64,000 nt of DNA from Kordia sp039026955 (GCA_039026955.1 JBCCLH010000005.1:62001-126000), one strand, 5' to 3'; numbered from the stretch's first letter, positions 34,876 through 43,824 are shown. Numbers and translations are program-made. Notes: generated by a model not told the origin, from the sequence alone.

Positions 34876-35313
34876 ATGAAAAAATTAGTATTGAGAGCTT
34901 CTCTTGTAGTGGCTCTAATGATTGGGATGACTTCTTGTGAAGAAGTAAAGAAAGAAGGTGACAAAGCGAAAGAAACCGCTAAAGAAATCGTAAATGATGC
35001 AAAAGAAACGGCTAAAGATGTCGTAAATGAAGCGAAAAAAACAGCAACTGATATGGCAAATGACGTGAAAGAAGGTGCTGAAAAAGCAGTTGAAGATGCA
35101 AAAGAAGGCGCATCAGAAATGGCAAACGATGTAAAAGAAGGTGCTGAGAAAGCAATTCAAGATGTAAAAGATGCAGCTAAAGGAAAAGTAGATGAAGTTA
35201 AAGACGCTGCTAATAAGAAAATGAATGAAGCAAAAGATGCTGCAAATAAAAAGGCAGAAGACGCTAAGAAAGCAGCGATGGATAAAATACATAAAGGAGG
35301 AAACGGAAAATAA
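34876..35313 (+). CDS. LEA-like lipoprotein of ten 11-residue repeats
   Basis: 145 residues from the ATG at 34876. The lipobox MTSC gives Cys21. After a short linker, residues 31-140 are exactly ten 11-residue units (for example AKETAKEIVND, VKEGAEKAVED, VKDAANKKMNE), ending GGNGK. This periodicity is typical of group 3 LEA-like and apolipoprotein-like amphipathic helices, which protect membranes or proteins under desiccation, cold or osmotic stress. The role here is inferred. Single gene, closed by a bidirectional terminator. Confidence 0.8.
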   Translation: MKKLVLRASLVVALMIGMTSCEEVKKEGDKAKETAKEIVNDAKETAKDVVNEAKKTATDMANDVKEGAEKAVEDAKEGASEMANDVKEGAEKAIQDVKDAAKGKVDEVKDAANKKMNEAKDAANKKAEDAKKAAMDKIHKGGNGK

Positions 35314-35337
35314 TTCTCCATTGTGTTGTTATAAAAG

Positions 35338-35371
35338 CAAAAAGCTTCTCTGTGGCAGAGAAGCTTTTTTA
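35338..35371. terminator. Bidirectional terminator, LEA-like / precursor genes
   Basis: AAAAAGCTTCTCTG and CAGAGAAGCTTTTT form a perfect stem with a 3-nt loop between convergent genes. Confidence 0.9.
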
Positions 35372-35377
35372 TGTTCT

Positions 35378-35572
35378 TTATTGACAATTTGTTTGGTACC
35401 CTGTTAAGCACATAGAACCTGTTTTTGTCGGAGGTGGACATTCACCTGGAAATTCACTTAGTGTTGTTGGTCTATCGTGTTGCCAACTTAATCCACCCGT
35501 AAGAGAGTTTTTAGCTAAGTTAGATACTAGACTTTTGTTAAGCTTTAAGTTTTTTAGATCTTGTTTTTTCAT
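35378..35572 (-). CDS. RiPP-like precursor peptide
   Basis: 64 residues. Leader KKQDLKNLKLNKSLVSNL with LTGG at about 25-28. The core has only three Cys but is rich in Pro and Thr (GECPPPTKTGSMC) and unlike the other cores. The TACGG palindrome lies 55 bp upstream of the start. Confidence 0.68.
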   Translation of the reverse strand: MKKQDLKNLKLNKSLVSNLAKNSLTGGLSWQHDRPTTLSEFPGECPPPTKTGSMCLTGYQTNCQ

Positions 35573-35627
35573 GATATTAAGTTTTCGAGTTAAGATTCTA
35601 AAGTTACTTAATTACAGCTATTTAAAA

Positions 35628-35642
35628 TACGGTAAAACCGTA
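35628..35642. promoter_or_regulatory. Palindrome TACGGTAAAACCGTA upstream of precursor gene
   Basis: A perfect 6-3-6 inverted repeat. On the minus strand it stands 21 bp ahead of TAACTTTA, a -7-like element, and 55 bp ahead of the start at 35572. Same placement as at the S74 genes. Confidence 0.55.
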
Positions 35643-35746
35643 AATTTCTCTGTCATTTCAGACAAAAGCAGATTCTCTTTTAGTTCTCAATTATAAACTG
35701 AAACAAGCACTCATAGATTTTGTGTGCAACAGGTTGATTTTGACTT

Positions 35747-35983
35747 TTAACAAATCGGTAAGGTGTTTGCGTCTACTTCAACTGTTAATACACAACCTTT
35801 TCCTGCAGTCACCGTACATGTTCTGAAGTTTGACAAACAAGGATTGTTACCATTTTGATCTATGATTGTACGAATACAAAATCGGACTGAATTTTGTCCG
35901 CTTGCACTTCCGCCTCGGTTTTGCTCTAAATTAGAGATTGATATTTTGTTTAATGATAAGTTTTTGATGCGCTGTTTTTTCAT
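35747..35983 (-). CDS. RiPP-like precursor peptide
   Basis: 78 residues. Leader KKQRIKNLSLNKISISNL with NRGG at about 22-25. The core has five Cys. It shares SGQNSxRFCI, GCVLTxEVD and a final PIC with 36091, so the two are duplicates. The leader box ATAACCAAAAAAA precedes the start. Confidence 0.72.
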   Translation of the reverse strand: MKKQRIKNLSLNKISISNLEQNRGGSASGQNSVRFCIRTIIDQNGNNPCLSNFRTCTVTAGKGCVLTVEVDANTLPIC

Positions 35984-36028
35984 GATGTTACGTTTTTTTG
36001 GTTATAAATTGTATTGAAAAAGATGCAT

Positions 36029-36063
36029 AAAGGCAATCAACATATTACATATCAATTGCCTTT
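36029..36063 (-). terminator. Hairpin terminator after precursor at 36091
   Basis: AAAGGCAAT and ATTGCCTTT pair; on the minus strand a T-rich tract follows. Confidence 0.6.
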
Positions 36064-36090
36064 ATTAATCTTTTTTACTGCTACACTTTG

Positions 36091-36336
36091 TTAGCAGATT
36101 GGGTTTGTAAAGCGATCTACTTCAATAGTCAACACACAACCTTGCGCTTGTGTCTCGTTTGGACAAAGCACTGCCACGCGTGTTTCTAGACAAACATTTA
36201 CTGTTTTTTCATTCAGGATTGAAAGAATACAGAATCGGATTGAGTTTTGTCCGCTTACATTTCCACCTTTGCTTTCCGCTAAGTTAGAGATTGACTTCTT
36301 GTTTAGCGCTAAGTTTTTGATACTCTTTTTTTTCAT
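36091..36336 (-). CDS. RiPP-like precursor peptide
   Basis: 81 residues. Leader KKKSIKNLALNKKSISNL with SKGG at about 22-25. The core has five Cys and duplicates that of 35747 at both ends, with a changed middle (TRVAVLCPNETQAQGC). It has its own terminator, so the three genes here are probably separate transcripts. Confidence 0.72.
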   Translation of the reverse strand: MKKKSIKNLALNKKSISNLAESKGGNVSGQNSIRFCILSILNEKTVNVCLETRVAVLCPNETQAQGCVLTIEVDRFTNPIC

Positions 36337-36408
36337 GATTTTTAGGTATTTTTTGGTTTATGAAAAAAAAGGTATGAAATGAAGAAAACAAAAGAAAATG
36401 TTTTAACA

Positions 36409-36446
36409 GTGTAGATTGTTCGTTTTATAAAACAAACAATCTACAC
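36409..36446 (-). terminator. Hairpin after precursor at 36455
   Basis: GTGTAGATTGTT and AACAATCTACAC form a perfect 12-bp stem with a 14-nt loop. On the minus strand a moderately T-rich tract follows, so termination is likely but not certain. Confidence 0.55.
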
Positions 36447-36454
36447 GTCGCATA

Positions 36455-36637
36455 TTAACAGCCAATACGAATGGTTTGACAGAATTCGGTATTGAAACAA
36501 AGGTTATTTCCATTGGCATCTACAAGCGTAGCACACACTTTGGAGCCATTATTTCCTCCTGTTATGGCTTGACTTTTCACTAGCGTAGCAATTCGTTTTT
36601 TCTGTAACGCTACTTTTTTAAAACTTTTTTTCTTCAT
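36455..36637 (-). CDS. RiPP-like precursor peptide
   Basis: 60 residues from the ATG at 36637; an upstream in-frame ATG at 36688 adds 17 residues without leader features. Leader KKSFKKVALQKKRIATL with ITGG at about 24-27. The core has four Cys (VCATLVDANGNNLC and FCQTIRIGC) and resembles 35747 in its DxNGNNxC block. Confidence 0.66.
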   Translation of the reverse strand: MKKKSFKKVALQKKRIATLVKSQAITGGNNGSKVCATLVDANGNNLCFNTEFCQTIRIGC

Positions 36638-36752
36638 GATACTAGATTTTTGGTTTTCCATCAAATTAAGAAAAAACTCATCCCACAAAAAGTTTTATCG
36701 CACTATATACATGAATCAATTGCTTTTACTTTTTGATGGTAAAATAAAAGAA

Positions 36753-36787
36753 AGAGCAACCAACACTTTGAAAGCGTTGATTGCTCC
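36753..36787 (-). terminator. Terminator of the first S74 gene
   Basis: GAGCAACCAACAC and GCGTTGATTGCTC form a stem with wobble pairs. On the minus strand a T-rich tract follows. Confidence 0.65.
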
Positions 36788-36817
36788 TGAATATATATAG
36801 ATAGATAAGATGTGGGC

Positions 36818-38335
36818 TTATTTCACAATCATTTTCTTAGTCACCATGATTTCACCATTAGAAACCAAGCTATAAATAAACATTCCTTTTCCTATTTCGC
36901 TTGAACTGATGGTTACTTTTCCTCTTTGACTTGCTAAATTGTAATCTCTCACAAATTTTCCTGACATGTCAAATACAGAAATTACTGCTTTGGCATCTCC
37001 TGGCATTGTATAGTTAATTACTGTTTGATTTGTGAATGGATTTGGTCTGTTTTGCTCCATCGTAAATCCTAATTCCACCTCATCGTTGTTACCTTCCAAA
37101 CTGTTCTTAGCTGCAGCCAACTCATTTCTTAAGTCTGCCAATTCTGTTTCTAATACAGTCATTTTGTTGTTCATGTCTTTTAAGCTTGAAGCCAATACAG
37201 AAATTAATCCTGTGTAGTTTACCGCTTTATACTCGAATGTACTAACTTGCTTTGTACGATCTTTTTTATCAAACACTGGTTTGTTGATAGTCGTCACTAA
37301 TTCTGGAAACACTTCTTCTATATTTTGTGCTAAGAATCCGTGTTGTAATTGTGATGGTAAGTTTAGATTTTCGTTTTCTTTAAATGTATACGTAACTGTT
37401 TCTAATTGATTTAATTTTTCTAATACATTTTCTTCTGCTTTTATATTTTCTTTCAATCTTTCGTCAGAAGCTGTAAAAGTTCCTCCTACTACAGTAACAT
37501 TCCCATCAAAATATCCTGCAAAACGGTTTGCCGCAACTGCAGCACTACCAAAAATAGCAGCGTTAAATGTAACAGGTCCGATACTGATACCGCCACCGCC
37601 GCCAATTTCACTACGTACTCCAAAGGTATCATTGTTACCACTTTTTGCCACAACGTCTACTCCGATAGCTTCTCCACCATCTGTTTCTACTTGTACAGCA
37701 ACTCCTGTAGAAATTGCAGAGTCTCCATTTTCAACAACACTAATTCCTGTTTTAACCTTTCCTTTTTCTAAGTTGATGGTTTTAATTCCTGTGAATGTAG
37801 TCCCGTTGTTTGTATTGTTACGTACAATAAAACCAGTTTTTATATTTCCTGGCACCGTACTGAAATCAATTCCCACAAGTGGCTCGTTAGATGCTAGTGG
37901 TGTTCCGAAGAAGGTTCTACCATCAAATGTCATGGTTGCATTGAGTGTGGAAATGGTTGATGTAAAACTGTTTGCGGCTCTGAATTCCAAATTACTCTTG
38001 TTTGATCCAATCCACTGAATTCTTGGATCATTATCATTGATGTCTTGGTATCCTAAAGTCAAGGACGTTTTAGGTAATTGAAAACGCAATCCGTATACGA
38101 TTTGTGATCCAGTTTTTAATCTTCCGATAGAGAACCAACGACTTGAAGAGAAGTCAAAAGCAGATCCATCATCAAGTTGTGTGACTAATCCTTTGTCGAA
38201 TCTGAAAATTTCTCCACCACCAAATTGTTGCGGAATTGGTGTATTAATAATTGGCTGTACTGGTCCGTCTGATTGGTTCTGCGCTAAAATCATTCCGGAG
38301 AAGAATAGCGCTAACAATAAAATAATTTTTTTCAT
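36818..38335 (-). CDS. T9SS-exported protein with peptidase_S74 chaperone domain (S74-1)
   Basis: 505 residues. The signal peptide ends at MILAQ (19). Conserved head (about 40-150: TQLDDGSAFDFSSSRWFSIG, PRIQWIG), variable beta-rich passenger (about 150-285) ending NRFAGYFDGNVTV. The S74 domain covers about 288-385 with S290-D-E-R-L-K295, a coiled coil about 385-415 and a T9SS type A sorting domain about 425-505 (MEQNRPNPFTNQTVINY to KKMIVK). S74 domains trimerise phage tail spikes and cut themselves at the Ser with a Lys helper. Fifth of five tandem paralogues in transcription order. The TACGG palindrome lies 60 bp upstream. Confidence 0.85.
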   Translation of the reverse strand: MKKIILLLALFFSGMILAQNQSDGPVQPIINTPIPQQFGGGEIFRFDKGLVTQLDDGSAFDFSSSRWFSIGRLKTGSQIVYGLRFQLPKTSLTLGYQDINDNDPRIQWIGSNKSNLEFRAANSFTSTISTLNATMTFDGRTFFGTPLASNEPLVGIDFSTVPGNIKTGFIVRNNTNNGTTFTGIKTINLEKGKVKTGISVVENGDSAISTGVAVQVETDGGEAIGVDVVAKSGNNDTFGVRSEIGGGGGISIGPVTFNAAIFGSAAVAANRFAGYFDGNVTVVGGTFTASDERLKENIKAEENVLEKLNQLETVTYTFKENENLNLPSQLQHGFLAQNIEEVFPELVTTINKPVFDKKDRTKQVSTFEYKAVNYTGLISVLASSLKDMNNKMTVLETELADLRNELAAAKNSLEGNNDEVELGFTMEQNRPNPFTNQTVINYTMPGDAKAVISVFDMSGKFVRDYNLASQRGKVTISSSEIGKGMFIYSLVSNGEIMVTKKMIVK

Positions 38336-38395
38336 AGTAAAATAAATTTAAATTGGTTTTTGTTTAAAATTACTCAATAAAAAGTTAAACAAATT

Positions 38396-38410
38396 ACGGA
38401 TTAACCGTAA
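38396..38410. promoter_or_regulatory. Palindrome TACGGATTAACCGTA upstream of S74-1
   Basis: Inverted repeat TACGG-N5-CCGTA, 60 bp before the start and 22 bp before TAATTTTA on the minus strand. Best-conserved member of the S74 set. Confidence 0.55.
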
Positions 38411-38516
38411 AATTAAAAGGTTAAAAAACAATCTATTACGAAATAAAATTATGTTCGCGTAGTATTTTTATTTACTAAAGATTAAACAAAATATAAACTT
38501 ACCTTAAAGAATACTA

Positions 38517-38552
38517 CTAAAAAAGCCGAAGTTACTACTCCTCCGACTTTTC
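38517..38552 (-). terminator. Terminator of S74-2
   Basis: On the minus strand AAAAGTCGGAG pairs with CTTCGGCTTTT (two wobble pairs) and runs into T. Confidence 0.65.
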
Positions 38553-38591
38553 CTAAAATATGTATAGATTTTGTAAAATTTTATTGATGAT

Positions 38592-40112
38592 TTATCGAAT
38601 GATCATCTTTTTGGTCATAATTACCTCATCATTTGAAATTAACGCATATACAAAGATGCCTTTTCCAATCTCGCTAGCATTGATGGTCAATTGCCCTTTT
38701 ACATTGGATATATTGTAATCTTTGATGAATTTCCCTGATAAATCTACTACCGAAATAGTCGCTTTGGTATCTTTTGGTAAGGTGTAATTAATCACAGTTT
38801 GATTCGCAAACGGATTCGGTCTGTTTTGTTCCATAGAAAATCCTAGTTCTCCGGGACTTTGAGAGTTTAAGGTTTCTCTAGTGTCTGAATCTTCTCCTTT
38901 TAAAGCAGCGATTTGTGCTTCTAAAGCCGCTACCTTACTATTTAACTCTTTTATTTGTGCGGATGATTGTTCATTTAATTCTTTAATGCTCGAAGTTAAT
39001 ACTGAAATTAAGCCTGTGTAGTTTACTGCTTTGTATTCGTAAGTTCCTATTTGGAAATTTTTCTCATCTTCAATCGGTTTACTAATCGTTGTGATTAATT
39101 CTGGAAAAACTTCTTCGAGATTTTGTGCCAAGAATCCGTGTTGTATTTCCGAAGGTAGATTTAAATGTTCATTTTTTCTAAATGTGTAAGTTACCGCATC
39201 CAATTGCGATAATTTATCCAATACATTTTCTTCTGCTTTTACATTTTCCTTTAACTTTTCATCGGAAGGTAAATACGAACCTGTCGTAAAAACATTTCCA
39301 TTAAAATAGCCAGCATAACGATTGGTAAGTATTGCAGAACTACCATAAATACCTGCGCCAAAACCAGTTCCCGTATTCGGAATGTCTCCTCGAACTGCAT
39401 ACGAACTTCCATTGCTTGTTCCTGAAATTCTTGCTGAGACTCCAATATTTTGATAAGATGCACTTGTATTTACAAGTATCCCTGTAGACAGATACGAAGA
39501 ACCCGCACTTTCAACTTGTATTCCTGTTTTGATATATCCTGTTTGATTGTTGATCGCTTTGATTCCTGTAAAATACAATCCTGAAGTATTATTATTTTCT
39601 ACAATAAGTCCTGTTTTCGTACTGCTCGAAATATCGCTATAATCAATTCCTACTAATGGTTCGTTGGAAGCAAGTGGTGCTCCAAAATACGTTTTTCCAT
39701 CATTTGTCATAGTTGCAACTAAGGTAGAAATAGTGGAAGTAAAGCTGTCTGCTGTTCTAAACTCTAAGTCGCTTCCCACAAAGTTTGAAGCCCCAATCCA
39801 TTGAATTCTAGGATTGGTATCGTTTACATCTTGATATCCAAAAATGGCTGCTCTATTTGGTAATTGAAAGCGCAATCCGAAGACATTTTGAGTTCCAGTA
39901 GGCAATCGTCCCATGGAAAACCATCGATCATTCGTAAATCCAAAACCTGTTCCTGAATCTAATTGCGTAACGATGCCAGGACCAAATCTGAACGTTTCTC
40001 CTGTAATTGGACCAGGCGTTGTAATTGAGTTCGCTACAAAACCTGAAGATTCATTTTGCGCGAACGTAATTCCCACAAAAAATAAGGCTACTAATAAAGT
40101 AATTCTTTTCAT
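38592..40112 (-). CDS. T9SS-exported S74-domain protein (S74-2)
   Basis: 506 residues, same layout as S74-1: signal peptide to ITFAQ (19), head to about 150, variable passenger about 150-278 (repeated T-G-I motifs such as KTGIQV and STGILV), S74 with S283-D-E-K-L-K288, a coiled coil about 378-405 and the T9SS sorting domain about 427-506 ending MTKKMIIR. It is closest to S74-5 in the head (TNDRWFSMGRL). Its upstream palindrome is degenerate (40170). Confidence 0.85.
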   Translation of the reverse strand: MKRITLLVALFFVGITFAQNESSGFVANSITTPGPITGETFRFGPGIVTQLDSGTGFGFTNDRWFSMGRLPTGTQNVFGLRFQLPNRAAIFGYQDVNDTNPRIQWIGASNFVGSDLEFRTADSFTSTISTLVATMTNDGKTYFGAPLASNEPLVGIDYSDISSSTKTGLIVENNNTSGLYFTGIKAINNQTGYIKTGIQVESAGSSYLSTGILVNTSASYQNIGVSARISGTSNGSSYAVRGDIPNTGTGFGAGIYGSSAILTNRYAGYFNGNVFTTGSYLPSDEKLKENVKAEENVLDKLSQLDAVTYTFRKNEHLNLPSEIQHGFLAQNLEEVFPELITTISKPIEDEKNFQIGTYEYKAVNYTGLISVLTSSIKELNEQSSAQIKELNSKVAALEAQIAALKGEDSDTRETLNSQSPGELGFSMEQNRPNPFANQTVINYTLPKDTKATISVVDLSGKFIKDYNISNVKGQLTINASEIGKGIFVYALISNDEVIMTKKMIIR

Positions 40113-40169
40113 GTTATAAAAATTTTAATTGGTTATTTTTAAAGTTAACTATTAAAAAGTCAAACAAAT

Positions 40170-40184
40170 TACAGGATAACCATA
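40170..40184. promoter_or_regulatory. Degenerate palindrome upstream of S74-2
   Basis: TACAGGATAACCATA, two changes from the consensus arms, 57 bp before the start. Confidence 0.4.
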
Positions 40185-40297
40185 AAATTAATATGCTAAA
40201 AATCAGCGAATTAAAAAATAAAATGTTAGTCACGCGTGTATTCAGATGATGCTTACATCATAAAAATTAAAGAGCATTTAAAGAAGTACAAAAGCAA

Positions 40298-40329
40298 AAA
40301 AACCGAGATATTGCTATCTCAGCTTTTCA
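40298..40329 (-). terminator. Terminator of S74-3
   Basis: CCGAGATA and TATCTCAG pair around 4 nt, with A and T runs on both sides. The S74-4 and S74-5 terminators share the same stem. Confidence 0.75.
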
Positions 40330-40363
40330 TATATTGCATAAGGTTTGTTAAAGACTTTACAAT

Positions 40364-41938
40364 TTATCTAATGATCATTTTTTTGGTCATAATCACCTCA
40401 TCATTTGAAATCAACGCGTATACAAAGATGCCTTTTCCGATCTCACTTGCATTGATAGTCACTTGTCCTTTTATATTGGATATATTATAATCTTTAATAA
40501 ATTTTCCTGATAAATCTACTACCGAAATAGTGGCTTTGGTGTTTTTTGGCAAGGTATAATTGATCACTGTTTGATTGGCAAATGGATTGGGTTTGTTCTG
40601 CTCCATAGAAAATTCTAGCGCATCATTATGTTGAGAATTTAATGTCTCTCCTGCACCTGTTAATGCTGAGATTTGCGATTCTAGTGCTTCAATTTTATCT
40701 TCTAATTGCGTGATTCTTGTGGACGACTCTTTTTCTAGTTGCTGCATCTTTTTTGTTGACTCTTCTTTTAATTCTTTCAAACTTGATGTTAAAATTGAAA
40801 TCATTCCCACATAGTTAACAGCTTTGTATTCATAGATACCTAGTTGCTTGTTTTCTTTATCCAAAATAGGTTTGTTAATCGTAGTGATCAATTCTGGGAA
40901 TACTTCTTCTACATTTTGCGCTAAGAATCCGTGTTGCAGTTGCGAAGATAAGTTTAAGTGTTCGTTTTGTTTGAAGGTGTATGTTACCGCATCTAATTGT
41001 GATAACTTGTCTAACACATTTACTTCGGCTTTAATGTTTTCTTTTAGTTTCTTATCTGATGACATAAATATCCCTGTTACCGTGACATTTCCATCAAAAT
41101 AACCCGCAAAACGATTTGGATCTGTTGATGAAGTACCGTAAATAGCAGCACCAAAAGGAGGAGATTTTGACTCAGCAGCACTAGCTATTGATCCAAAAAC
41201 ACCATATGTTGGTCCATCAACACCATTATCTGTGACAATTGCTCTTACGCCAGTATTTTGAGTTCCTCCATCCAAACGAATATTAATACCTGTATTTTCG
41301 AAGCTAACACCTAAAGTACTTTCAATATCCAAGCCTGTTTTAACAAAAGCGCCGGCATTATTTATTGATCTTATAGCGGTATTAAAAGCACCATTTTGCC
41401 TCGCATCAGTTTCTAAAGTTAAGCCCACACGCGAAGAAGCGCCACTCACTTCAGTGTAATCAATACTAACTTTTGTGTCAAATGCAGCTAATGGATTTCC
41501 AAAAAACGTTCTTCCATCATTTGTCATTGTTGCTACTAACGTAGAATTGGTTGATGTAAAATTATTAGCAGCTCTGAATTCCAAACTAGTTCCGAAAGCA
41601 GATGAATCTCCAATCCATTGTATTCTCGGATTGATATCTCCTGTATCTTGATAGCCCATCGTTAAAGCTCTGTTTTTTAATTGAAAACGCAAACCGAATA
41701 CTTCCTGACTTCCCGTATTAAGTTTTCCGATTGAAAACCACTGACTCGCATTAAAGTCAAACGCAGTTCCTGCATCTAATTGTGTGACTAATCCTGGTTG
41801 GAATCTGTAGATCTCTTGTCCGCCAAATTGTGGTCCAATTGGCACATTGATAATCGGTTGTACTGGTCCATCAGATTGGTTTTGCCCTAAAGCAATCGTA
41901 GCAAAAAATAGTGCTACTAATACAATAATTTTTTTCAT
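40364..41938 (-). CDS. T9SS-exported S74-domain protein (S74-3)
   Basis: 524 residues. Signal peptide to IALGQ (19), and a head like S74-1 (QSDGPVQPIIN is shared). Passenger about 150-288, S74 with S294-D-K-K-L-K299, then a longer coiled coil than in S74-1 (repeated KELKEEST, QLEKEST) and the T9SS sorting domain. It ends with the same MTKKMIIR as S74-2, and the last ~90 codons of the two are nearly identical, which points to gene conversion. Confidence 0.85.
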   Translation of the reverse strand: MKKIIVLVALFFATIALGQNQSDGPVQPIINVPIGPQFGGQEIYRFQPGLVTQLDAGTAFDFNASQWFSIGKLNTGSQEVFGLRFQLKNRALTMGYQDTGDINPRIQWIGDSSAFGTSLEFRAANNFTSTNSTLVATMTNDGRTFFGNPLAAFDTKVSIDYTEVSGASSRVGLTLETDARQNGAFNTAIRSINNAGAFVKTGLDIESTLGVSFENTGINIRLDGGTQNTGVRAIVTDNGVDGPTYGVFGSIASAAESKSPPFGAAIYGTSSTDPNRFAGYFDGNVTVTGIFMSSDKKLKENIKAEVNVLDKLSQLDAVTYTFKQNEHLNLSSQLQHGFLAQNVEEVFPELITTINKPILDKENKQLGIYEYKAVNYVGMISILTSSLKELKEESTKKMQQLEKESSTRITQLEDKIEALESQISALTGAGETLNSQHNDALEFSMEQNKPNPFANQTVINYTLPKNTKATISVVDLSGKFIKDYNISNIKGQVTINASEIGKGIFVYALISNDEVIMTKKMIIR

Positions 41939-41996
41939 GGTTATGTAAATTTTAATTGGTTATGTTTAAAATTATTCAATAAAAAGCTAAACAAAC

Positions 41997-42011
41997 TACG
42001 GGATAACCATA
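41997..42011. promoter_or_regulatory. Palindrome upstream of S74-3
   Basis: TACGGGATAACCATA, 58 bp before the start. On the minus strand TAATTTTA follows at 22 bp. Confidence 0.45.
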
Positions 42012-42112
42012 AAATTAACTCATTTAATATCAGTATTTTATATAGATTTTAATTGCATGTAATACTAGTTGTAATTAAAAAATAAAACACAGTTGCGCGG
42101 CAAGATATCCAC

Positions 42113-42146
42113 AAAAAAAGCCGAGATTTTACAATCTCAGCTTTTA
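42113..42146 (-). terminator. Terminator of S74-4
   Basis: AAAAGCCGAGATT and AATCTCAGCTTTT form a near-perfect stem. Confidence 0.75.
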
Positions 42147-42182
42147 CTACAGTTTTTGGTTGTTTTGAAAATGCTACTTCAT

Positions 42183-43766
42183 TTATCTCACAATCATCTT
42201 CTTGGTCATGATCACTTCATCATTTGAAATTAACGCATATATAAAGATGCCTTTTCCAATTTCGCTCGCATTGATTGTTACTTGTCCTTTTACATTAGAT
42301 ATCGTGTAATCTTTGATGAATTTACCTGATAAATCTACTACTGAAATAGTCGCTTTGGTATCTTTTGGCAAAGTGTAATTAATCACAGTTTGATTTGCAA
42401 ATGGATTCGGTTTGTTTTGCTCCATTGAAAATCCTAGTTCGCCCGTTGTTTGAGAATTTAAGGTTTCTCTAGTACCAGGATCTTCACCTTTTAAAGCAGC
42501 TATTTGCGCTTCTAATGCTTCAATTTGATTGTTAAATTCTTCTTTCAATTGCTGCATATCTAAAGCTGCTGCTTCTTTGATTTGCTGTATATCTTTCTTT
42601 GATTGCTCGTTTAATTCGTTCAAGCTTGACGTTAAAATTGAAATCATTCCGAGATAGTTAACAGCTTTATACGCATACGTACCTACTTGTTTGGTTCGGT
42701 CTTTTTTATCAAAAATCGGCTTTTCAATTGCGGTGATCAATTCTGGGAATGTTTCTTCTAAATTCTGTGCTAAGAATCCGTGTTGTAACTTCTTTGATAA
42801 ATTCAAGTGTTCATTCTCTTTAAATGTATACGTTACAGCTTCTAATTGAGACAACTTTTCCAATACATTTTCTTCAGACTTAATGTTTTGCTTTAATTTC
42901 TCATCCGATGGTAAGATCATTCCCGACACAAAGATATCTCCATTGAAATAACCCGCAAATCTATTCGTAAATACTGGCGAATTCCCGAAAATAGCTGCCC
43001 CAAAAGCTGGCGTCGTAGATGGACTTGAGATAGAAGCTAGCACACCAAATGTACCTCCAGTAGTACTTGAAGCCGAAATTAATGTTCCTATACTTTGAGA
43101 AGCATCAGCGACTAATATATTAACTCCTGTAGACAAGTTTGAATCTCCTCTTTCAAATACATCAATACCAGTTTTTACCACAGCCTTTTGGTCATTGACC
43201 GTTTTAATTCCTGTGTAGGTAGCTCCAGAATCAGTGTTTTGAACAATTAAACCTGCCTTGTTATTTCCAGATACTTGACTATAATCTATACCTACTAACG
43301 GATTACTAGCACCTGATGCTGTAGTAAAAGGCGCTCCAAAAAAGGTTCTTCCGTCATTGGTCATGGTGGCTACTAACGTGGAGTTTGTAGAGGTAAAACT
43401 GTTGGAAACTCTGAATTCTAAATCGGTTCCTCTAGCAAAATCATCTCCAATCCACTGAAGTCTTGGGTTGACATCTGCTACATCTTGATATCCCAAGATA
43501 ACAGCTCTATTTTTTAGTTGAAAGCGAAGCCCATACACAGATTGAGTTCCTGTATTTAATCTTCCTAAAGAAAACCACTGACTCGCATTAAAGTCAAAAG
43601 CAGAACCTGCATCCAATTGTGTGACAATTCCTGGGCCAAATCTAAATGTCTCTCCTGGGAGCGGAGCTGGAGTCGTAATTGTAGTCGCAATGGCACCCGA
43701 GGATTCATTTTGCGCATAGAGCATTCCCGCGCAAAATAGTGTTAATACTAAAATAATTTTTTTCAT
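42183..43766 (-). CDS. T9SS-exported S74-domain protein (S74-4)
   Basis: 527 residues, the longest copy. Signal peptide to MLYAQ (19), head with FDFNASQWFSLG, passenger about 155-280, S74 with S287-D-E-K-L-K292. A coiled coil of about 45 residues (KKDIQQIKEAAALDMQQLKE) precedes the sorting domain ending MTKKMIVR. Head and tail are shared with the others, while the passenger (for example VKTGIDVFERGDSNLSTGV) is only loosely similar to S74-1. Confidence 0.85.
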   Translation of the reverse strand: MKKIILVLTLFCAGMLYAQNESSGAIATTITTPAPLPGETFRFGPGIVTQLDAGSAFDFNASQWFSLGRLNTGTQSVYGLRFQLKNRAVILGYQDVADVNPRLQWIGDDFARGTDLEFRVSNSFTSTNSTLVATMTNDGRTFFGAPFTTASGASNPLVGIDYSQVSGNNKAGLIVQNTDSGATYTGIKTVNDQKAVVKTGIDVFERGDSNLSTGVNILVADASQSIGTLISASSTTGGTFGVLASISSPSTTPAFGAAIFGNSPVFTNRFAGYFNGDIFVSGMILPSDEKLKQNIKSEENVLEKLSQLEAVTYTFKENEHLNLSKKLQHGFLAQNLEETFPELITAIEKPIFDKKDRTKQVGTYAYKAVNYLGMISILTSSLNELNEQSKKDIQQIKEAAALDMQQLKEEFNNQIEALEAQIAALKGEDPGTRETLNSQTTGELGFSMEQNKPNPFANQTVINYTLPKDTKATISVVDLSGKFIKDYTISNVKGQVTINASEIGKGIFIYALISNDEVIMTKKMIVR

Positions 43767-43824
43767 GGTTAAATAAATTTTAATTGGTTTTGTTTAAAAT
43801 TAATTATTAAAACACCAAACAAAT

